A stretch of 64,000 nucleotides of DNA from Chitinophaga filiformis (GTDB lineage: Bacteria; Bacteroidota; Bacteroidia; Chitinophagales; Chitinophagaceae), in the NCBI RefSeq assembly GCF_021646545.1, contig NZ_JAKIRP010000016.1:1-64000 (forward strand). The letters run 5' to 3'. Every line of letters starts with the position of its first letter. Position 1 is the stretch's first letter. Positions 36,417 to 44,732 of this stretch are shown in pieces. A program made the position numbers and the translations under genes. The notes below the pieces were generated by a model. The model ran no database searches. It was not told the DNA's origin and saw only the letters and a program-made list of their open reading frames with translations.

Positions 36417-36923
36417 CTATTTCCCTTCCGTCTCTGCTAACTTCCACTCCGGCCGGATAAAATGGCAGGTATACCCAAAAGGATGTTTCTGCAGATAATC
36501 CTGGTGTTCTTCCTCAGCATCCCAGAAATCTGATGCCGGTACTATCTCCGTAACGATCGGGTTACGATAGATCCCTGCTGCTGTCAGCTCCTTCACCAAT
36601 TCAACAGCCGTCTTTTGCTGCTCTTCGTCCAGGTAGAAGATAGCTGAGCGGTAAGATGTACCTATATCATTTCCCTGCCGGTTACGTGTGGTAGGATCAT
36701 GTATCTGGAAAAAGAACTCAAGCAGCTTGCGGTAAGAAAGCTCATTTGGATCGAACTCTATTTTAATGCCTTCTGCATGTGTTCCATGGTTACGGTAAGT
36801 AGCATTGCGGACATCACCGCCGGTATAACCGACAACCGTCTTCTTTACACCAGGGAGCGCCCGGATGAGCTCTTCTACGCCCCAAAAGCAACCTCCCGCG
36901 AGTATGGCAGTCTGTGTTGACAT
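36417..36923 (-). CDS. msrA: Peptide-methionine (S)-S-oxide reductase
   Basis: A 168-residue MsrA. The catalytic motif GGCFWG (Cys12) is followed by VVGYTGG, the HAEGIKIEFDP segment, FFQIHDPT, and the C-terminal AEEEHQDYLQKHP. It repairs oxidised methionine with thioredoxin as reductant. The length is normal and there is no signal peptide, so it is cytoplasmic. It stands alone on the minus strand. Confidence 0.96.
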   Translation of the reverse strand: MSTQTAILAGGCFWGVEELIRALPGVKKTVVGYTGGDVRNATYRNHGTHAEGIKIEFDPNELSYRKLLEFFFQIHDPTTRNRQGNDIGTSYRSAIFYLDEEQQKTAVELVKELTAAGIYRNPIVTEIVPASDFWDAEEEHQDYLQKHPFGYTCHFIRPEWKLAETEGK

Positions 36924-37038
36924 ATAACTTATTTTAGCCTGTAAGCCCCACTTTTATGCCAGGCGTGAAACGGCAGTCATTTTAGCAGATAAAGAGGGGA
37001 ATGAGGACTGTTCTGTCAGGATGTCAAGGAATAAACCC

Positions 37039-37563
37039 TCAATACCCATCCTTACCGATCTTATATAAAAAATTCTGCTTAGATGCTTCCCCGAAATATG
37101 CCACTTCCATCTCACGCACTTTCTCCGCACCCAGGCGACCAATAGATATCTGGGAACGGATATTATTCACGCCGATATGGAAATACACCTGCGACACGAA
37201 TTGAAAAATATAATCCAGCATCATTCTCTTAACACCATGATTGAACCCTGTTCCCCAATACGCTGTAGCATAAAAAGTATATCCGATACAAATGCTGCTT
37301 TCCGCTTCATCATAATCATAAAAACGGGTGCTTCCTGCTACATGCCCTGTCGCCTTATCTACGATCTTAAATGCCCCCTTACTCTGGATAGCTCCTTCAA
37401 AGAAGGTACGGAATACCTCTTCCTTCCATCGCTCCCTGTTGGGATGCTGTTCCCATATCTTCGGATCTCTTGCTACTGCATACACATCGTCAAAATCTTC
37501 CTCACGCAAAGGATAAAGGATGGCCTGTTCATTTTCCAACACAGGCTGAATATCGAATGTCAT
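37039..37563 (-). CDS. GNAT family N-acetyltransferase
   Basis: A 174-residue RimJ/RimL-like acetyltransferase: N-terminal ENEQAILYPLREEDFDDVYA, central CIGYTFYATAYWGTGFNHGV (acetyl-CoA loop around WGTGFN) and IGRLGAEKVREMEVAYFG near the end. The substrate is not known. The FMN-binding gene ends 34 nt before its start, so the two are probably one transcript. The MocR-family regulator divergent from that operon may control both. Confidence 0.87.
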   Translation of the reverse strand: MTFDIQPVLENEQAILYPLREEDFDDVYAVARDPKIWEQHPNRERWKEEVFRTFFEGAIQSKGAFKIVDKATGHVAGSTRFYDYDEAESSICIGYTFYATAYWGTGFNHGVKRMMLDYIFQFVSQVYFHIGVNNIRSQISIGRLGAEKVREMEVAYFGEASKQNFLYKIGKDGY

Positions 37564-37597
37564 ATGTCATGTTTTATATCACTACAATATGGAATCC

Positions 37598-38203
37598 CTA
37601 CAGTGCCTTGATATGATTCGCCAGGTCCCTTTCCACTGTATTACCGCTCTTCTCCAGCTGCCTGACAATCCGCTCCCGTTCAGCCCCCGTTTTATTCTGG
37701 CTTAATTTCTTCTGCCCCTGCAGATCTGTTACTTCCAGTTCAAAAGCTACAATTCCCCGCATCATACCGGTTTTATACTTTTCGGAAAGCTCCTGCCATT
37801 GTGCCAGATAATCCGGCTCATAAAAAGTGATCATCTGCTCCAGTATCCGCGCTTTCGAAGCGTCATCTTCCAGTACCCTGGCCTTTCCGTAGGCATGCAC
37901 ACTCATATAATCCCAGGTCGGCACACTTTCCCTTTTGTCATAGTGTGTGGGCGAAATATAAGCATGCGGCTCAGAGAATATAACCAGCGATGTATTGGCT
38001 TCGATATATTTTGTCTGCGGATTAACAGCTGCAAAATGCGCGCGCAGTACCAGCTTCCCTGCCTCCTCATGAATAAAGAATGGCAGATGAGTCGCCAAAG
38101 GAATATTATCTCCCGTCGTAATGATAGTAGCAAAGCTGTACTGCTTCATAAAATCTATCATCTCTTTATTATCCCTGAACTGAAATGACTGCGGAACGTA
38201 CAT
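37598..38203 (-). CDS. PaiB-like FMN-binding split-barrel protein
   Basis: A 201-residue protein of the PaiB / FMN-binding negative transcriptional regulator family: MYVPQSFQFRDNKEMIDFMK, TGDNIPLATHLPF, LVIFSEPHAYISPTHYDKRE, VPTWDYMSVHAYGKARVLED, and the late MMRGIVAFELEVTDLQGQKK. The fold is related to pyridoxamine phosphate oxidase, and PaiB homologues may be enzymes rather than repressors. It is divergent from a MocR regulator with a repeat-rich spacer, and upstream of a GNAT gene, recalling the paiA-paiB pairing. Confidence 0.92.
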   Translation of the reverse strand: MYVPQSFQFRDNKEMIDFMKQYSFATIITTGDNIPLATHLPFFIHEEAGKLVLRAHFAAVNPQTKYIEANTSLVIFSEPHAYISPTHYDKRESVPTWDYMSVHAYGKARVLEDDASKARILEQMITFYEPDYLAQWQELSEKYKTGMMRGIVAFELEVTDLQGQKKLSQNKTGAERERIVRQLEKSGNTVERDLANHIKAL

Positions 38204-38222
38204 AAACGGATGGCATTAAACT

Positions 38223-38290
38223 GATACAAATGTATCTGTTGATTGGATTATATTTGTAGTCCAATTTCAATAAAATGGATAGTCCAATTT
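38223..38290. promoter_or_regulatory. Divergent promoter/operator region of PaiB-like and MocR genes
   Basis: Plus strand: TATATTTG (38249-38256) fits the -7 consensus for the MocR gene. Minus strand: TACATTTG (38234-38227) fits it for the PaiB-like gene and lies inside a palindrome, GATACA-AA-TGTATC (38223-38236). TAGTCCAATTT occurs twice, at 38257-38267 and 38280-38290 (23-nt spacing, the second inside the MocR coding start), and ATTGGATTA (38242-38250) is an inverted copy with one mismatch. Spaced direct and inverted repeats are what GabR/MocR-type regulators bind, so autoregulation is likely. Confidence 0.55.
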
Positions 38291-39759
38291 TAACCCGGGT
38301 CTTTCATGATATTCATCTTGAGCACGCTGTAGAAAGAGCGGTATACCTCCAGCTGGCAGATGCTATGCTGGCGCTTATCAAAAAAGGAATACTGCGTCCC
38401 GGCGTTAAACTGCCCGGCTCCCGGGATGTGGCCAGCCTGCTGCAGATCAACAGGATCACTGTATCCAAAGCATATGAGGAATTACAGATGCAGGGATGGC
38501 TGGAAAGTGCTGTAGGCAGGGGTACATTCGTTACGTCACACATACCGGAATCTGCACCCGGAACGTTGCGGACCGGAACAAAAAACAACACCTCCCAAAC
38601 AGCAGGTTTTGTTATCCCGGGAATGAAGTACCTGGAAGTCATGCCGTCTGTTATCAATAGCGAACTGCATCTGGATGATGGGTTCCCGGACCCTAAACTG
38701 GCTCCCTTAAAGGAGCTATACAGGGCATATCGCAGCCAGTTAACCAGAAGTGGCTTATACAATAAGTTCGGCAAATACGGCCAGCCAGACGGCTCCGAAT
38801 TTTACAAGGATGCCCTGTCAAAATACCTCAACGAAACGCGGGGCTTGAGAACTACTGCTCAGAATATTCTTTCAGTGAAAGGAACTGTAATGGGCATCAA
38901 CCTGGTGTGCAATGGCCTGATCAGTCCCGGCGATATCGTTGTTTCCGGCATTCCCGGCTGGCGAAGGGCTGAACAGAATTTCATTCATGCCGGTGCAAAA
39001 CATATCGGTATTCCGGTAGATGAACATGGCCTGGTAGTAGACGAACTAAGAAAGATCTGCCGCCGGAAGAAAGTAAGGATGGTATATGTTACGCCGCATC
39101 ATCACTACCCGACCACCGTTTCACTACGGATCGACAGAAGGCTCGAATTATTACGGCTGGCAGGTGAATACGGCTTCATCATCTTCGAAGATGATTATGA
39201 CTTTGACTTTCATTACAAACACCGTCCCTTATTGCCACTGGCAAGCGCTGATGAAAATGGTATGGTCATCTATTGCGGATCTTTCAGTAAGAGCTTCTCT
39301 CCTGCTTTCCGTATCGGTTATCTGGCGGCTTCACAGAATGTGATTGAACACCTGAGCCGCGTCCGCATCCTGCTGGACAGGCAGGGCGATCATATCCTGG
39401 ACAACGCCATCGCAGAACTGCTACATGACGGTACCATGCAGCGATACCTTAGAAAAACATTGCCGGTATATAAAGAAAGAAGGGATTTTTTCTGTGACTT
39501 ATTAAGCAATGAATTAAAACATGCTGTCAGCTTTAATATCCCGGAAGGTGGAATGACGGTATGGACAAAGTTTGCGGCTTCCATCGATCTGGAAAAGCTG
39601 GCAAATAATGCGTTAAAAAAGGGCTTATACATCTCCAACGGCAGAAACCATGTATATCCAACGTTTAATGCAAATGCCGCCCGTCTTGGTTTCGCTTCTT
39701 CTTCCAGAGATGAGCTGGAAAAAAGCGTGGGAATATTGAAGCTGCTACTAAAAAAATAA
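38275..39759 (+). CDS. MocR/GabR-type regulator: GntR winged helix fused to PLP aminotransferase-like domain
   Basis: A 494-residue fusion. Residues about 15-85 are a GntR-type winged helix (LRPGVKLPGSRDVASLLQIN, ITVSKAYEELQMQGWLES). Residues 130-490 are an aminotransferase class I fold (KYGQPDGSEFYKDALSKYL; YVTPHHHYPTTVSLR; FEDDYDFDFHY), with the PLP lysine in GSFSKSFSPAFRIGY (Lys339). MocR proteins sense amines or vitamin B6 via PLP and regulate a divergent gene, here the PaiB-like FMN protein. Both domains and the PLP lysine are intact. Confidence 0.94.
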   Translation: MDSPILTRVFHDIHLEHAVERAVYLQLADAMLALIKKGILRPGVKLPGSRDVASLLQINRITVSKAYEELQMQGWLESAVGRGTFVTSHIPESAPGTLRTGTKNNTSQTAGFVIPGMKYLEVMPSVINSELHLDDGFPDPKLAPLKELYRAYRSQLTRSGLYNKFGKYGQPDGSEFYKDALSKYLNETRGLRTTAQNILSVKGTVMGINLVCNGLISPGDIVVSGIPGWRRAEQNFIHAGAKHIGIPVDEHGLVVDELRKICRRKKVRMVYVTPHHHYPTTVSLRIDRRLELLRLAGEYGFIIFEDDYDFDFHYKHRPLLPLASADENGMVIYCGSFSKSFSPAFRIGYLAASQNVIEHLSRVRILLDRQGDHILDNAIAELLHDGTMQRYLRKTLPVYKERRDFFCDLLSNELKHAVSFNIPEGGMTVWTKFAASIDLEKLANNALKKGLYISNGRNHVYPTFNANAARLGFASSSRDELEKSVGILKLLLKK

Positions 39760-39779
39760 TATGGTGTATAAAACAAAAA

Positions 39780-39806
39780 GAGGCTGCCACAAATGTGCGC
39801 AGCCTC
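39780..39806. terminator. Intrinsic terminator
   Basis: Perfect 8-bp stem GAGGCTGC / GCAGCCTC with an 11-nt loop, followed by CTTTCATTTT, 20 nt after the MocR gene. Confidence 0.8.
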
Positions 39807-39816
39807 CTTTCATTTT

Positions 39817-39852
39817 AGTACTTGCAGTCATTTAAGTACTTGTAGTCATCTA
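39817..39852. repeat. Tandem 18-bp duplication
   Basis: AGTACTTGCAGTCATTTA is followed directly by AGTACTTGTAGTCATCTA (two differences). A short tandem duplication in the spacer; no function evident. Confidence 0.7.
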
Positions 39853-39902
39853 AGGAATTCTCAGGATGTTCGTTTTTTCTGACAACATCCTCTCTTCAAT
39901 AA

Positions 39903-40193
39903 TCAGGGATGCGTATACAGTTTGTATACCAGCGTTCCTGAAGGTGGTAATCCGAAACCGCCATCAGTGTAACCCAGCAGTACCAACGTTCCGTTCTCCG
40001 GATTGGTATCTGCGTCGCTTACAACTTCGGCATTTCCCAGTGTACTCCAGGCAACAAACTGCCCCGATGGACTATACCAGGCATAGTTGACAATAGCGGG
40101 ACTTACCTTTTGCTCCTGCCTGGGAGCAAATGAACTGAACAATAACACCATGGTAAATAGTGAGATCGACAAAAGGGCCTTCATTTCTTTCAT
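39903..40193 (-). CDS. Small exported protein of unknown function
   Basis: A 96-residue protein with an N-terminal signal sequence (MKEMKALLSISLFTMVLLFS); the start at 40193 is chosen over an in-frame ATG at 40220 because it places the hydrophobic segment properly. The mature part is about 70 residues, with NYAWYSPSGQFVAWSTLGNA and DTNPENGTLVLLGYTDGG, and no cysteine. I do not recognise the family. It is followed by no obvious partner. Confidence 0.6.
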   Translation of the reverse strand: MKEMKALLSISLFTMVLLFSSFAPRQEQKVSPAIVNYAWYSPSGQFVAWSTLGNAEVVSDADTNPENGTLVLLGYTDGGFGLPPSGTLVYKLYTHP

Positions 40194-40220
40194 GTGAAAT
40201 TGGGTTTTAATGATTAACAA

Positions 40221-40508
40221 AAAGGGGTATATCGATTTGTCTTTTTAATGAAGGATAGACCTATTACGTACTCCAATATACGGAAATATTTTATCACATC
40301 ACTGATACATGTTGCGACGGATACTTTGCCTTATTACTTCTTTTTTTCGTATATTTAACAGGATATATCCTTATTGTGAACCCATCTCCATTCCGGTTAA
40401 AACTTGTCAATTTTTATTCACGTTATATTATGGTCTCAGAAAACAGGTCCTGATATGAATCACTTTAAGCCACTTAAACCAAATTACTGATTGTAAAAAC
40501 GTTAGCCT
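40221..40508. other. Gene-free divergent spacer
   Basis: The 288-bp spacer between the small exported protein and the GxGYxYP gene is AT-rich. It must hold both promoters, but I see no convincing box, repeat or hairpin. Confidence 0.4.
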
Positions 40509-42512
40509 ATGATCACACTATTTAACGGGGCCATTCGCCCGGTAACAGCACTTTTATTGCTTGTCCAGTTGTTCACTACGCCGGCCATGGCACAGATCAC
40601 CTGGCCCGCGGCACAACTCCTTCCCTCTTTTCCTTCCACGGCCCAGACGCAGGACCTTTTTATCCTGCGGGAGTCTTCCTCCCGATGGGAAGGAGAAGGA
40701 GCGGCGTTAAGCCACAAAACAGGAAGATTAGAAACCGATGGCTGGTTATGCCAGACCGGTATCGACGCCGCAGATGAACATATGATCTACGGCCCTTACT
40801 ACACGGGCATTCCCGCAGGTCCGAATGTAGCCGAGTTCCGCATGAAGGTGGACAACAACACAGCCAACGACGATCCTGTCGTGGATGTAGACGTCAGGAA
40901 TGCCACTAACGGCGCGATCCTGGCCTCAAGAACCATCACCCGCAGGCAATTTTCTGTTGCCAGCCAATATGTAAATTTTACGCTGCCCTTTACACTGCCG
41001 GCCGATAATCAGTCCATCGAGTTACGCGTTTACTGGAGAGGTACCTCTTATACAAAAGTGGACTGGGTCGGCGTACAGCAGAATGGCTCCACTGCCGAAA
41101 TGTATTTGTTTGCTTCCCTGAAAGGGATCGTCAACAGGACCCAACCCCGTCTCTTTTCTTACGAAGGAGATGCATTCGCAGAAGGACAATATACCTGGCT
41201 GCGCTCCCTGGGATTGAGCTGGTCTGAAACTTCCGACAAATGGGGGCTCATTAGTAAATACCGGAGCGAAATATCAGGATTGATCGTGTACGACCCGGCC
41301 CAGATACATACCGTCAACCTGGCCACTATGCTCGCGAAAGACAGGAAAGCGTTGATTGCCTCGCCCCTGTTATTATCCCGCTTAACGGCTGCACCATACA
41401 ACCTGCCCATACTACTCGATCTGCGGGGTCAGTTCAGCAGTAAACTACAGGTATATCAGTCGATATACAACAATTACTGGCCATCGCTTGACCATCGTCT
41501 GTTAATAGGCCTGAACCCCGATATACATAAAGCAGCCCTCCGCGAATATGCGGTAGCACTGGGAGCAGCCACCATCTGGCTGGATCCTGAGGTAGCCGGT
41601 GAAAGTGAATTGCTCAACAGCTTTTTAGCATCCATGCCTGCCGGCGCCAATTACATGGGATGGTGGCCGGAGGAAGCCCCTGGCGTAGAAAGGGCATCGA
41701 GGTATGGTATCGCTACGGTTGCCAGCGACTGGGCTACCAATCTGACCGTTCACAGTGGCATGCCCAGAACGGTCAATACGAAACCAATGCCGGCGAAACC
41801 GGCCTTGCAGAACAAATTGTATGTGGCGTTCATACTGAGTGACGGAGACAATCTGCAGTATGTTGAACATCTCATGCGCAAGCTGTGGGATAACCCTGAC
41901 CGCGGATCTGTTCCAATCGGGTGGACACTTTCACCAGCAATGCTTGATGCGATGCCCGGAGCTTTAAACTATTACTGGCAGAGTTCTACCAACAATGACA
42001 ACCTGATATCCGGTCCCTCCGGCTACGGTTACGCTTATCCAAACAGCTGGCCCGATCAGGCCCGTTTGAACCAGTTTGCTGCCAAAACCGATGAATATAA
42101 CCGCCGTGCAGGATTTAGGGTCATCACCATCTGGAATACGATCACAGGCGGCATTAACCAGAACGTAGGACAGTCCTTTGCTGCCAATGCACCTTTCACA
42201 CTTGGCCTGACTGCTCAGAATACCGGCGGCGGATTGAGTATATACAACAACAGTCTCCCTGGTATGGCGCTGTCCTGCAACTACTGCACCAATGAACAGG
42301 CCATGAAAGATCATATTGCTTCCGCTGCCGCGGGATGGAATGGTACTTCACCACGGTTCATCATTATACAGGCTCAACCCTGGCAAAATGTAACGCCTAC
42401 AAGTTTTAAAAACGTCGCCAATTCACTTAATACCAACTACGTAGTAGTGCGTCCCGATCATATTTTTCAGCTTATCCGCGAAGCCAATGGCCTTCCGGTT
42501 AATCCGCAATAA
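40509..42512 (+). CDS. Secreted GxGYxYP-domain putative glycoside hydrolase
   Basis: A 667-residue exported protein: signal peptide ending AMAQ at about residue 29, a beta-sandwich (CBM-like) region at about 60-190 (VAEFRMKVDNNTANDDPVVD), then the GxGYxYP N- and C-terminal domains. The name motif is present as GYGYAYP within SGPSGYGYAYPNSWPD. Other conserved pieces are NRTQPRLFSY, VAFILSDGDNLQY and GWTLSPAMLDAMPG. The family is placed among putative glycoside hydrolases, but its substrate and mechanism are not established. It stands as a single gene followed by a long hairpin. Confidence 0.9.
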   Translation: MITLFNGAIRPVTALLLLVQLFTTPAMAQITWPAAQLLPSFPSTAQTQDLFILRESSSRWEGEGAALSHKTGRLETDGWLCQTGIDAADEHMIYGPYYTGIPAGPNVAEFRMKVDNNTANDDPVVDVDVRNATNGAILASRTITRRQFSVASQYVNFTLPFTLPADNQSIELRVYWRGTSYTKVDWVGVQQNGSTAEMYLFASLKGIVNRTQPRLFSYEGDAFAEGQYTWLRSLGLSWSETSDKWGLISKYRSEISGLIVYDPAQIHTVNLATMLAKDRKALIASPLLLSRLTAAPYNLPILLDLRGQFSSKLQVYQSIYNNYWPSLDHRLLIGLNPDIHKAALREYAVALGAATIWLDPEVAGESELLNSFLASMPAGANYMGWWPEEAPGVERASRYGIATVASDWATNLTVHSGMPRTVNTKPMPAKPALQNKLYVAFILSDGDNLQYVEHLMRKLWDNPDRGSVPIGWTLSPAMLDAMPGALNYYWQSSTNNDNLISGPSGYGYAYPNSWPDQARLNQFAAKTDEYNRRAGFRVITIWNTITGGINQNVGQSFAANAPFTLGLTAQNTGGGLSIYNNSLPGMALSCNYCTNEQAMKDHIASAAAGWNGTSPRFIIIQAQPWQNVTPTSFKNVANSLNTNYVVVRPDHIFQLIREANGLPVNPQ

Positions 42513-42550
42513 GATATAGGCATTGTCCGCCTACACGAAAAATGGCGTTC

Positions 42551-42604
42551 AACAAATGAAGTGCCCCCAAAAGCGTCTAACTTTTGGGGGGCACTTCATT
42601 TGTT
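42551..42604. terminator. Unusually long hairpin (23-bp stem)
   Basis: From 42551 to 42573 the sequence pairs with 42581 to 42604 (stem core AAATGAAGTGCCCCC / GGGGGGCACTTCATTT) with one bulged G and a 7-nt loop CGTCTAA. It follows the GxGYxYP gene by 38 nt. It is longer than usual for an intrinsic terminator and could also be a small repeat element. Confidence 0.75.
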
Positions 42605-42649
42605 GATATGCCATCTCTTATCCTTCGGATATCTGATGGAATTACCCGG

Positions 42650-42735
42650 TGCTGCTTATCTTTCTACCGCCCGAAGCAGCCTGTCTCACACAGGGCAGCG
42701 TTTCTTCTCAAACGCCAGGATAAGACACATCTATG
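42650..42735 (-). pseudogene. Decayed second copy of a Crp C-terminal helix-turn-helix
   Basis: On the minus strand this stretch aligns by eye with the end of the Crp gene at 42749-43349: shared pieces include GTCTTATC, GGCGT, GAAACGCTG, GTGTGAGACAG and AAAGATAAG. In one frame it reads SYPGV-stop-EETLPCVRQA against SYLGVSRETLTRVRQS of the intact copy. It has stops and shifts and no start, so it is the relic of a duplicated Crp-family gene end. Confidence 0.6.
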
Positions 42736-42748
42736 TACTGAGAATGCA

Positions 42749-43349
42749 TTAGCCGATACTCTTATCCTTTTGCTGCCTTAAACGCGACTGTCTCACACGT
42801 GTCAGCGTTTCTCTTGATACGCCAAGATAAGACGCGACCATATGCAACGGTACACGTCTGAATACATCAGGAAAAGAAGTGACGAAGTCCTCATACTTCT
42901 CTTCAGCAGTATAGCTGATATTCATCATGATCCTTTCCTGGCTTGGCGTCCATGTTACTTTCTTTCAATCGCTCAGCGAAAAGCCGGAGGTTGGGAATAG
43001 CTGTCATGATCTCTTCAAAATCTTCGCGGGTCCACATGACGATCACTGTCTCTTCCAGAGCGTCAATGTTATATTTTGACGGGACCTGGTTATTATAACT
43101 GTGATGTACAATAGTGCAGTTGTTCTCCGGTGTAAAGCGCAGGATGTATTCCGTGCCATCATCCTTCAGGCTATACGTTCTCAACAAGCCTTTCGCCACA
43201 AATACCTTATGCCGGCACACTTCTCCTTCCTTCAGCAGCATTTGTCGTCTGCGTAGTTTTTTCTCTGTGGCCAGTGAACGCATGTATTTGAGCTCCTCTT
43301 TAGTGAACTCAGCATAGGACGTTATATAAGCTTCAAAACACTCAAACAT
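42749..43349 (-). pseudogene. Crp/Fnr family regulator with a single-base frameshift
   Basis: The first 136 codons encode a cyclic-nucleotide-binding-like domain (LLKEGEVCRHKVFVAKGLLR, NCTIVHHSYNNQVPSKYNID), then the frame runs into a stop at 42903. Removing one A from the run GCCAAGCC (plus strand near 42945) restores MDASQERIMMNISYTAEEKY, then VTSFPDVFRRVPLHMVASYL and the helix-turn-helix GVSRETLTRVRQSRL, ending at TAA 42751-42749. The gene is therefore a frameshifted Crp regulator lacking its DNA-binding domain unless the shift is a sequencing error. It is divergent from the epimerase gene. Confidence 0.85.
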
Positions 43350-43434
43350 TGATTATAAGGCGTTTTAACGGATCTCTAAGCCCCTGTTCCACTCCTTTTC
43401 CTGTGTTGTCCGGGACTCCTAATACTGCAAATTT

Positions 43435-43463
43435 AGGTCAAATGACCTCAAAAAATCAGGTCA
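43435..43463. promoter_or_regulatory. Operator candidate: AGGTCA palindrome plus third half-site
   Basis: AGGTCA-AA-TGACCT is a perfect palindrome at 43435-43448, and AGGTCAAAT recurs at 43458-43466, 23 nt from the first half-site. They lie between the divergent frameshifted Crp gene and the epimerase gene, a natural place for the Crp protein or another regulator to bind. Confidence 0.5.
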
Positions 43464-43563
43464 AATCTCCTTGTTTCCCGGGGCAGTTCCATCGCAATTT
43501 TGTGCCGTAAATAGTCACAACAGACTGGCTTACGAATCGATTTATTCATTAAAACCACAAACT

Positions 43564-44475
43564 ATGCGTGTTTTTGTCACTGGCGCCACCGGATTTGTCG
43601 GCACAGCCATTGTTCAGGAGTTACTCAGCGCAGGCCATCAGGTACTGGGCCTTGCCCGTTCAGAGGCAGCTGCAGCAACACTCACAGCCGCGGGCGCTGA
43701 AGTGCACCGGGGTACTTTGGAAGATCTGGACAGCCTCAGACAGGCGGCACTTGCTTCAGATGGGATCATCCACACCGCCTTCATCCATGACTTCTCAAAC
43801 ATGGCCGCTTCTGCTGTCGTTGACAGGACTGCCATTGAAACCTTCATTGAAGCGCTTGCAGGATCAGGTAAACCCCTGGTGGTGACCTCCGGTATTGCAA
43901 CCATTGCAGCCCTGGATGGCGGCCGTATCGGTACGGAAAATGATGCGCCAAATCCCAACACCCCCGGAAGGCACCGCGTTCCCTCCGAAGAGATCACACT
44001 GGCAGCAGCAGCCAAAGGAGTGCGTGCTTCCGTAGTGCGGCTCCCGACATCTGTACATGACAAGGATGATCATGGCTTCGTTCCAATGCTGATCAACATT
44101 GCCCGTCAGAAGGGTGTTTCCGCCTATATTGGCGAAGGCGTCAATCGCTGGCCGGCGGTACACCGCCTGGATGCTGCCCGTGTATACAGGCTGGCGCTTG
44201 AGAAAGGAGCTGCCGGTACCAGGTTCCATGCAATTGGCGACGAAGGCATTCCTAGCAGGGATATCGCCGCAGCAATCGGTAAACAGCTGAATCTGCCGGT
44301 AGTATCTAAATCAGCAGCCGAAGCGCAGGAGCATTTTGGCTGGCTGGGACATTTCTTTGCAGTTGATTGTCCCGCTTCCGGCACACTAACGCAGGAATGG
44401 CTGGGATGGCGTCCCACTCACCCCGGGCTGATCGAAGATCTCGGCAACGGCAGCTATTTTGCTGCAGGAAAGTAA
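43564..44475 (+). CDS. NAD-dependent epimerase/dehydratase (atypical SDR)
   Basis: A 303-residue extended-type SDR starting MRVFVTGATGFVGTAIVQEL at 43564; the upstream in-frame ATG at 43471 would overlap the operator. The Rossmann motif is GATGFVG. The usual YxxxK is not evident (the region reads PGRHRVPSEEITLAAAAKGV), as in other atypical SDRs that act on ether or lignin-like compounds or as reductases. The C-terminus contains GWLGHFFAVDCPASG and WLGWRPTHPGL, typical of this subgroup. The substrate is unknown. A strong terminator follows. Confidence 0.9.
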   Translation: MRVFVTGATGFVGTAIVQELLSAGHQVLGLARSEAAAATLTAAGAEVHRGTLEDLDSLRQAALASDGIIHTAFIHDFSNMAASAVVDRTAIETFIEALAGSGKPLVVTSGIATIAALDGGRIGTENDAPNPNTPGRHRVPSEEITLAAAAKGVRASVVRLPTSVHDKDDHGFVPMLINIARQKGVSAYIGEGVNRWPAVHRLDAARVYRLALEKGAAGTRFHAIGDEGIPSRDIAAAIGKQLNLPVVSKSAAEAQEHFGWLGHFFAVDCPASGTLTQEWLGWRPTHPGLIEDLGNGSYFAAGK

Positions 44476-44572
44476 GGCTGGCGCGTTCAGTTAACGAGGC
44501 TATTCAGTAGCGGGACTAAACTGGCGCTCACCAATAAATAGGCACTCCGCGAGTTTATTGATAGCTACATGT

Positions 44573-44614
44573 AAAAACACCCTCTCAGGTCCCGCAACCC
44601 GGGAGGGTGTTTTT
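44573..44614 (+). terminator. Intrinsic terminator
   Basis: Stem AAAAACACCCTC / GAGGGTGTTTTT (12 bp) around an 18-nt loop, after the epimerase gene. Confidence 0.85.
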
Positions 44615-44732
44615 CTATTGGCATCTTCCAGTAAGTATTACGTTAGTGAAACATGATGCACCAATTGCTAAGGCGCATCACAGCCCTTCCGCTAAAATCA
44701 CTATCTTAGCGCGTCATCAGCAATCTGGCCTC

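Noticed and set aside
39817..39852. Tandem repeat as a possible CRISPR start
   Set aside because: Only two adjacent units without spacers; a simple duplication.
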